From JAVZGQ01 sp039000685 (GTDB lineage Archaea; Aenigmatarchaeota; Aenigmatarchaeia; CG10238-14; SCSR01): 29,975 nt of DNA. Position 1 is the first letter of the stretch. The number at the start of each line of letters is the position of its first letter. The position numbers and the translations under genes were made by a program. The notes under the pieces are model-generated. The model was not told the origin of the DNA. It searched no databases and was given only the letters and a program-made list of their open reading frames with translations. Shown piece by piece: positions 23,901-29,975 of this stretch. The DNA lies in assembly GCA_039000685.1 (NCBI GenBank), contig JAWBNW010000005.1, positions 1 through 29,975 on the forward strand, written 5' to 3'.

Positions 23901-26900
23901 ATGAAAAAAGCGGTTTTTTGCCTTTTAGTACTCTCATCTCTATCATTAGCAATTCTCGCTCTCCAGGGAATTGGTCTTCTTAACTTGACGGGTTTTTTCT
24001 TGGGCTTTGGTGAGCCTGCTTCAGAGTTTGAATGGTGGAATGTTTCTTGGCACTACAGGTTTAGAATTGAAGTGAATTCTACTTCATACAGCAGAACTGA
24101 CTGGCCAATCGAATACCAAGTAAACTTCACTGATTTGCTGCCATCCGGGAGCTTTGATGAGAATTCTGTGAGAGTTTTTGAGTATAGCCCTTCAGGATTG
24201 ATTTTGTACGAAGTGCCGAGCCAGTTTGATAAGGAAGAAGGATACGACGCTTCCTCGAATGCAATTGGTACAATTGTCTTCCTGATGAACGGGACCACAC
24301 AAGCCAATTCTAAGAGGATATATTTTGTTTATTACGATACTGTAGAAAATGGGCCGAAATCTCCCCCAAGCTATCCAACAAGCTTGAGCTACAGTTGGGA
24401 TAACCAAATTGCCAATGTCAACAACACTCTGTTTAAATTCTACATCGACACCAACAGGGGAGAAAGCACTTCAGGAATTTATCATGTGGAAGACATGGGT
24501 GGTACTGTTGTGATAACAGCAGACTCTTCAAGCAGAACTGCTGAATATCTTGAGTATTCGAATGGTACAAATAATCTTAGCTTTGATTTGAGGAATAATG
24601 CAAGTTTTGTGCAAGGGCCTGTCAGGCTAACCATAAAACAAATTGGGGATGAAATGGTCTTTGGTAACCCAAGCCAAAAAACGGGTGAAGCCGGAGCGGT
24701 CAAGAAATATCACATTTACAATAAAGCAGGCCCCCAAACATATGGAACTTTCATAAGAATTGTGCAAGAAATTGAAAATACAGCTAGCTATGACATAGAG
24801 AGAAAATCTACTCCTGCCGGAGCTTTGGCTTTTGATCTTGGCAGAACACTCTCTTCAGGCTCGATAGACACTTTAGACTTCAATTCTTCTGACCCATATT
24901 CTTGGGCATGGGGCTCTGGGTATGGTGGTGAAATGGTTGGTATCATCAACCTCTTGGAAGAAGGAACTTCTAACTATTTTTCAACAAACAGCACAACCTA
25001 TGGAAGAATAGGAATCCAGCTTGATACAGAAACGATTCCTTCTAGCTCTTCCATCAAGCAAGATTCCTTAGTGTATTTTGCTGCTTGGGGTGGAAGTGAT
25101 GCTGTCTCTGAATTTTTGGCAATAAAAGATAGATTTGTTAACCCTGTGAATATTGTAGGATATTTGCCTGAAGTTTGGTATGTTGAAATTTCTCCATATA
25201 CAAATGCAACAGTCTACAACAGAAATGAAACTGTTTTGATTTTGGCAAATGTTTCTTCTGCTGACCCCTACAATTTAACAAAATATATGAACGCTACTTT
25301 AGATATGGGAACTTCTTCACCAGATGACGACCAAACAATAATTTTGTATGATGATGGGACTCATGGAGATGCTATAGAGAACGACAAAGCCTTTACAAAT
25401 ACTTTTGATATAGCTGATGATGCGGCTGTTGGGACTTGGACAATCAATTTCACTTCTTTCACTGAGAATTTTGAGTTTTTGAATTCAACATCTTTTACTT
25501 TCAACATCACTGATATTTTAAATGTTACTGTTAACATCACAAATAAAAAACCCATGGTTGGCTCTATTGTAATAGCGAATATATACGTGAAAAATTATCG
25601 ACAAGATTCTTGGATTGCTGGGGCGATGATAAATTGTAGCTATGATTCAGTTGAAGTGATAAACAAGACAGACTACAATAATGGAACTTATTCTGTCAAT
25701 TTCACGGCTCCAACAGAAGAAGGAGAATATATTCTCTCGTGCAATGCAACTAAAAACGGGAATTTTGGAAATAATACAGATACTTTTTCGGCTGAACCAG
25801 GAAATACAACCATAAGCGTAGTTGTTCAACCACAAAACCCGATTGTTTCTGGTGTAGCCTTGTATGAAAATGACAGCTTTGTGATAGAAGCAAATGCAAG
25901 CAACTTTGGTAATGCTACAGCCTATTCAACAAACATAACCCTAGAACTTTTGAGTGGATGGAGTGCAAACATCACTTTAGAGCAGTGTGGAGATTTGGAA
26001 AAAAATGGTTATTGTGCGAGATCGTTCAAAATAACAGTTCCGAACAATACTTCGCCTGGAAATTATTACATAAATGTTACAGCAACTTGGGTGAATCCTG
26101 ATCAAACAATATCATCGAACAAAACAGAAGTTAATGTAAGCGTTGAATCCAATCCAAAAATTGATGTCGAGCAGGAAAAGGTTCATGGTGAGGCTGGAGA
26201 TGGAATTTGGAGTATAGTCGGAAATTTCACTGTTTTTTCAATTGGGAATGATGCTCTTCAGAACATCACATTCTCTTGCGTTTCTGGTGAAGCTTGTAAT
26301 AACTTTGTAATTATTTTCATCCCAGAAAACATATCTAGCCTAGAAGAAGGTTCAAAAGAAAATGTCTCAATAAATGTCACCATACCTTTAGGTTTCATGC
26401 CTGGAACTTACACTGGAACAATAAATGTTTCGGCGCAAAATGATGGTTTTGATACTTTCACTCTGGAAGTTTATGTTCCATCAAAAACAAATGTCTCTAT
26501 AACAACAAACATCTCAAGCTACACTGCAAGCAACATAACCCAACAAAAAAATGAAACTTTCTATTTCAAGGCTAATGCTAAAAATATAGGAAACGGGAGC
26601 GCAAGATTTGTCAACATAAGCATCTTTGTTCCTCCTAACTGGTTTGTAATGCCGAGCATTGAAGAATGTGGAAATCTTGTTAAAGAAGAAACTTGCCAAA
26701 AAGAATTCAATGTCACGATTCCAAAAGCAACTCCACCAGGAAATTACTTGGTAAACGTTTCAACAAATTGGACTCAACCAGACAATTCAATGGGAACAAA
26801 TAAGACTTTTATAACCGTGACAGTAGCTTCGAATCCATTGATAAATGTGAGTGAAGATAAGGTCTCGGGTACAGTTCATGATGGTGCTGAAGAAACTTTG

Positions 26901-29774
26901 GGAAATTTCACTGTTTTGTCAATCGGGAATGATGCTCTTCAAAATATAAACTTCAATTGCATCTCTGGAGAAGTTTGTCAGGACTTTGCTGTCGAGTTTA
27001 TACCAGCAGGCCTTTCAAGCATCCCACCGAACTCAAATCAATCTGTCATGGTTAATGTCAGTGTTCCTTTAAGCTATCCAACTGGAACTTACACTGGAAC
27101 AATAAATGTTTCGGCGCAAAATGATGGTTTTGATACTTTCACTCTGGAAGTTTATGTTCCAGAAAACAGAACATGGAGTTTACAGCCAGAATACTGTGAA
27201 AGATCAACACAACAACCAGAAGGCACTGTTTGTGAAATCAATGTGACGAACAAGGGAAATGTGAAAATAGATTTTGCCGTACAGCCAGAAGAAGGCAATT
27301 ACACAAAAGTCAATGAAACTAGTTTTGAAGTGAATAGACTGAGCTGGCATGTCTTCAAAATAACTTATAACGTCACTGATGTTTCCCCAGGAACATACAA
27401 TTCAACCTTCTTGGTTGATGCCATTCAGTCAAATGCAAATCCAGACAACAAAACTGTTATTGTTTCTCTAGTTCCTTACATTCCACCTATAATAAATGTT
27501 TCCATAATTCCGAATGAAACAGAACAAAATACAACCGTGTTGATTTCTGTTAATGTGACAGATAGGTCTGGAAGTGGGACTGCTTGGGCAAAAGTTAACG
27601 TGACGAGACCTAATGGAATTGTTGATAATTTGAATCTCATGCTTTTGGAGACTAACGGTAACTTGACAAGATGGGAAATAACTTATCCTAATGGTACGGA
27701 TGGGAGTACTTCAGAAAGGGGAATCTACAATATAACTGTTTATGCAAGAGATAATATAGGGAATGAAGAAAATGCCAATTCTTCTTTCTTAGTCTACATC
27801 AAGTTCAACATTCTTTTATCCACCCTTTCTGACAAATATTATCAAGGTGACACTGGCTCCATTTACTACAGTGTTAGAGATTTTGCGAATAACCCTGTAG
27901 AAAATTTCACAACAAACTTTACAATATTCGATTCACAAGGCAACATCACTTATCTTTCTTCAAACTTCCAGACAAATTCAGATGGAACTATAATCCCAAT
28001 GCCAAGCTTTTCTTTATCATCTGATGCTCCTTTAGGAAATTACACTCTTGTCTCCAATTCAAGATTTAAGGATGAAATTGTAAACAGAACTCTTGAAAAG
28101 CAAGTCAACTACACTTTCCAAGTTCTTTCAAGAACAGTTACTGTTACTGGCTTATTCGCTGACATAGAAACTGCTGTTGTCTGGTATCCTGAAAACATAA
28201 TGAAGTTTGGGATTTTGGTCTACAACGGTGAAGGCAAGCCTGTTGATCCAACCTCGATGGACTTAACAGTTTATGACCCAGCAAACAATCTCTATTTTGT
28301 CGCTAATCTATCTCAAATGACAAAGAAGGCAACGGGCTACTACACTTACCAATATGCCATGCCAATAAACACGCCGAGCGGAATGTTCTTAGCAGTTTTA
28401 AATGTTACTCAAAATGAATTTCAGACCATGAAGCTGAAGGCTTTCAGGGTAGCACATGGTGGACCATACGACGTAAGAATACAGTTGCTAGAAAATGAAG
28501 TTCCTCAAGGAGATTATTTGGATTTCATCTTGACAATAGAAAACAAGGGTGAAGTCACACAAGATGTTTTTGTTGAATATTGGGTTTCTTCCCAAAATAC
28601 AACCTATTTCACAACTTCAGAAGCAGTCCTCACACCAGCTCTATCAAACCAAAGCTTCACTAGAACAGCCTACATTTATTCAAACCAGCCTTTGGGAAAT
28701 TATCTGTTGAATGTGAGAGTAAATTACGATACTGTTCAACCGCCAATATTGGCGAACGTGAGCTTTATAGTCATAGCAAGAACTTTGAACATCACACCCC
28801 CTCCACCAGTTTACGTCACATATCCATACTTGCCAACTGGTGCAGCTCCTGCTCCAACCCCAACAGAAAAGATATTTGCAAACATCTTCATTTCTAAATA
28901 CAATAGCAATGTAAGCCTGGCAAGAGGATTCACAAGAATTGAAACTGTTATAGTCAACAACACGGGCCAAACTAATTTGGAAAATGTGAGTTTGTTCTTG
29001 CTTGGCATACCCACTAGCTGGTTCAACATAACTCCGGAAACTTACAAGACCCTCGAAAAAGATAAATCTGTGCCATTCCTCATAACTTTCACAATACCAA
29101 AAAATGTTGTTCGGGGAGAATATACTGCCACACTGATAGCAACTTCTGGTGTAGTTAGCGACCAAAAGAAAATAGTTATAACAGTTTTTGAATCGATGAA
29201 AGAGCTCTTGGAAGAAGAGATAAAAAAGCTGGAAGAAGAATTCCAAGAGCTTCAAGTTGACGTGAAAGTTGCTGAGAGAGAAGGAAAAGATGTTTCTGCA
29301 GTTCTTTTGTACATGGAAGAAATAAAATCACAAATAAAGAAAGCCAAAGAAAATCTTGAAAGTGAAAAATTGGAAGATGCTTTGAAGAATGTTGATAATG
29401 CTAGAAATTTGATTTCAAAAGCTAGGGATGTACTGAGCAAACTTGAAGTCGTGAAAGTGAAAGCCATAATTCCTTGGTGGATGCTCTTGATAATTTTGAT
29501 CCCGATAGTGGTTTTTGGCATATATCTGGCTTCAAGAAAGAAAGTCCCTGCATTGAGGCCTTGGATTATTTCGCTTGAAAAGCTCATGAGCTCAGCAAAA
29601 GGTGGGAAGAAGGAAAATAAAGAAATGCTTGTGGTGGAGAAAGAGAAGATATTGAGGATGCTTGAAGTTTTGGAGAAAGAAAAGGAAGAAGGACTGATAA
29701 GCTCTGCTGCTTACAGGGAAATGAAGAAGAGTTTGGAAGAAAAGTTGGCAAAACTGGAGAAAAAATTGTATTAG
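23901..29774 (+). CDS. Large Ig-like surface protein with C-terminal membrane anchor and cytoplasmic hairpin tail
   Basis: Protein of 1,957 residues. A signal sequence or anchor is at ~3-36. Residues ~44-150 contain W-x-Y-R-F-R-I, resembling DUF2341-type modules. YDDGTHGDAIEND (~480-492) resembles a 'choice-of-anchor X' module. Residues ~635-1088 are two tandem copies of a two-domain CARDB-like unit. More Ig-like modules follow, then a Pro/Thr linker (~1631-1656), one more beta module and a coiled coil (~1764-1850). The membrane helix is ~1855-1880, and the cytoplasmic tail ends in a helical hairpin (~1915-1957) like that of the 630-residue protein. N-x-S/T sequons are dense, so N-glycosylation is likely. 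Several modules resemble those of the giant ATPase-adhesin, so the two probably belong to one surface system. It ends 2 nt from a convergent gene. Confidence 0.93.
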   Translation: MKKAVFCLLVLSSLSLAILALQGIGLLNLTGFFLGFGEPASEFEWWNVSWHYRFRIEVNSTSYSRTDWPIEYQVNFTDLLPSGSFDENSVRVFEYSPSGLILYEVPSQFDKEEGYDASSNAIGTIVFLMNGTTQANSKRIYFVYYDTVENGPKSPPSYPTSLSYSWDNQIANVNNTLFKFYIDTNRGESTSGIYHVEDMGGTVVITADSSSRTAEYLEYSNGTNNLSFDLRNNASFVQGPVRLTIKQIGDEMVFGNPSQKTGEAGAVKKYHIYNKAGPQTYGTFIRIVQEIENTASYDIERKSTPAGALAFDLGRTLSSGSIDTLDFNSSDPYSWAWGSGYGGEMVGIINLLEEGTSNYFSTNSTTYGRIGIQLDTETIPSSSSIKQDSLVYFAAWGGSDAVSEFLAIKDRFVNPVNIVGYLPEVWYVEISPYTNATVYNRNETVLILANVSSADPYNLTKYMNATLDMGTSSPDDDQTIILYDDGTHGDAIENDKAFTNTFDIADDAAVGTWTINFTSFTENFEFLNSTSFTFNITDILNVTVNITNKKPMVGSIVIANIYVKNYRQDSWIAGAMINCSYDSVEVINKTDYNNGTYSVNFTAPTEEGEYILSCNATKNGNFGNNTDTFSAEPGNTTISVVVQPQNPIVSGVALYENDSFVIEANASNFGNATAYSTNITLELLSGWSANITLEQCGDLEKNGYCARSFKITVPNNTSPGNYYINVTATWVNPDQTISSNKTEVNVSVESNPKIDVEQEKVHGEAGDGIWSIVGNFTVFSIGNDALQNITFSCVSGEACNNFVIIFIPENISSLEEGSKENVSINVTIPLGFMPGTYTGTINVSAQNDGFDTFTLEVYVPSKTNVSITTNISSYTASNITQQKNETFYFKANAKNIGNGSARFVNISIFVPPNWFVMPSIEECGNLVKEETCQKEFNVTIPKATPPGNYLVNVSTNWTQPDNSMGTNKTFITVTVASNPLINVSEDKVSGTVHDGAEETLGNFTVLSIGNDALQNINFNCISGEVCQDFAVEFIPAGLSSIPPNSNQSVMVNVSVPLSYPTGTYTGTINVSAQNDGFDTFTLEVYVPENRTWSLQPEYCERSTQQPEGTVCEINVTNKGNVKIDFAVQPEEGNYTKVNETSFEVNRLSWHVFKITYNVTDVSPGTYNSTFLVDAIQSNANPDNKTVIVSLVPYIPPIINVSIIPNETEQNTTVLISVNVTDRSGSGTAWAKVNVTRPNGIVDNLNLMLLETNGNLTRWEITYPNGTDGSTSERGIYNITVYARDNIGNEENANSSFLVYIKFNILLSTLSDKYYQGDTGSIYYSVRDFANNPVENFTTNFTIFDSQGNITYLSSNFQTNSDGTIIPMPSFSLSSDAPLGNYTLVSNSRFKDEIVNRTLEKQVNYTFQVLSRTVTVTGLFADIETAVVWYPENIMKFGILVYNGEGKPVDPTSMDLTVYDPANNLYFVANLSQMTKKATGYYTYQYAMPINTPSGMFLAVLNVTQNEFQTMKLKAFRVAHGGPYDVRIQLLENEVPQGDYLDFILTIENKGEVTQDVFVEYWVSSQNTTYFTTSEAVLTPALSNQSFTRTAYIYSNQPLGNYLLNVRVNYDTVQPPILANVSFIVIARTLNITPPPPVYVTYPYLPTGAAPAPTPTEKIFANIFISKYNSNVSLARGFTRIETVIVNNTGQTNLENVSLFLLGIPTSWFNITPETYKTLEKDKSVPFLITFTIPKNVVRGEYTATLIATSGVVSDQKKIVITVFESMKELLEEEIKKLEEEFQELQVDVKVAEREGKDVSAVLLYMEEIKSQIKKAKENLESEKLEDALKNVDNARNLISKARDVLSKLEVVKVKAIIPWWMLLIILIPIVVFGIYLASRKKVPALRPWIISLEKLMSSAKGGKKENKEMLVVEKEKILRMLEVLEKEKEEGLISSAAYREMKKSLEEKLAKLEKKLY
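26401..26480 (+). repeat. Perfect 80-bp direct repeat, copy 1
   Basis: Identical over all 80 bases to 27082-27161. It encodes the end of a CARDB-like module (GTYTGTINVSAQNDGFDTF and on) in the first of two tandem ~227-residue units. Confidence 0.93.
27082..27161 (+). repeat. Perfect 80-bp direct repeat, copy 2
   Basis: Second identical copy, 681 bases (227 codons) downstream of the first. The sequences flanking both copies have diverged strongly, so this patch was recently homogenised or is kept identical. Confidence 0.93.
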
Positions 29775-29776
29775 TT

Positions 29777-29975
29777 TTATGGTGAGACTCCTGAGGCATA
29801 AACTGTTAGGGTTGCTGTGTTGAGGTTGCCGTTTGGAACTCCGTATGGGATGTAGACGTCGAGAGTTAAAGTGTGCACATCACCTGGTGGCAAGTTGCTT
29901 CCTTGTAAAAATCTTGAATTCGTGCAGCTTGAGAAGCCTGATCTTTTATCGTATTTGTAGATGTAGATTTTTGTG
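29777..29975 (-). CDS. 3' end of a probable secreted beta-rich protein (5' end outside window)
   Basis: The minus strand is open from the window edge to a TAA at 29777-29779, giving 65 residues. The text (KIYIYKYDK..., LPPGDVHTLTLDVYIPYGVP, TATLTVYASG) has the alternating hydrophobic pattern and PPG/PNG turns of archaeal surface or pilin-like beta domains, and there are no Lys-rich helices. It ends with no membrane helix or anchor, so it may be an N-terminally anchored surface or pilin-like protein. Too little is visible to name it. It converges on the large surface protein with only two bases between the stops. Confidence 0.68.
   Translation of the reverse strand, partial: TKIYIYKYDKRSGFSSCTNSRFLQGSNLPPGDVHTLTLDVYIPYGVPNGNLNTATLTVYASGVSP

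Noticed and set aside
28680..29255. Minus-strand open frame of 191 codons inside the right surface gene
   Set aside because: Aromatic/Ser/Cys-rich text with no recognisable family, opposite a clearly coding frame that continues through it.

Overview
The window looks archaeal. The DNA is AT-rich and the genes are tightly packed. Ribosome sites contain GGTGA or GGTGAT, matching the archaeal 16S tail, and two starts have a TATA-like box about 25 nt upstream and no ribosome site, as in leaderless archaeal transcripts. The protein set (HerA-type ATPase, CheC, FIST, 7TM-PAS protein, sequon-rich Ig-like surface proteins) fits an uncultured archaeon. A DPANN or deep euryarchaeal lineage is my inference only; no rRNA or marker gene is present. 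I see no tRNA, rRNA, CRISPR, transposase or integrase, and no gene-free stretch above 300 bases; the longest gap is about 200 bases at the right edge, which a partial gene fills.

Left block (1-15417, + strand): the 3' part of a giant gene, already open at base 1, encodes at least 4,507 residues. It has about six tandem ~330-residue surface repeats, further Ig-like modules, a Cys-rich knot, a Gly-rich linker, one membrane segment and a cytoplasmic HerA/VirB4-like P-loop ATPase. A 630-residue cytoplasmic coiled-coil protein follows directly (stop and start codons adjacent).

Middle block (15414-23847, - strand): two signalling operons. Operon A (18201 to 15414) reads response regulator, CheC-like phosphatase, small M50-like membrane protease, membrane-anchored small GTPase, and two paralogous small helical proteins. 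Operon B (23847 to 18464) reads Cys-rich protein, 7TM-PAS-coiled-coil protein without a kinase domain, membrane-anchored FIST protein, sensor histidine kinase, and a 7TM sensor-like protein. A short + strand gene lies between the two operons and runs into the 3' end of operon B.

Right block (23901-29975): a second large surface protein (1,957 residues) with signal sequence, Ig-like modules, one C-terminal membrane segment and a short cytoplasmic tail. After it comes the convergent 3' end of another probable surface protein.

A short helical hairpin with a G-x-I-S/K-I-S turn recurs in the 630-residue protein (twice), in both small proteins of operon A and in the cytoplasmic tail of the 1,957-residue protein. 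This ties the surface proteins to the signalling cluster. My working picture, which is inference, is a cell-surface adhesion or contact apparatus with an intracellular ATPase motor, attached to a dedicated two-component/CheC/GTPase signalling module. The fusion of a giant adhesin-like ectodomain to a HerA-type ATPase is the most unusual feature.
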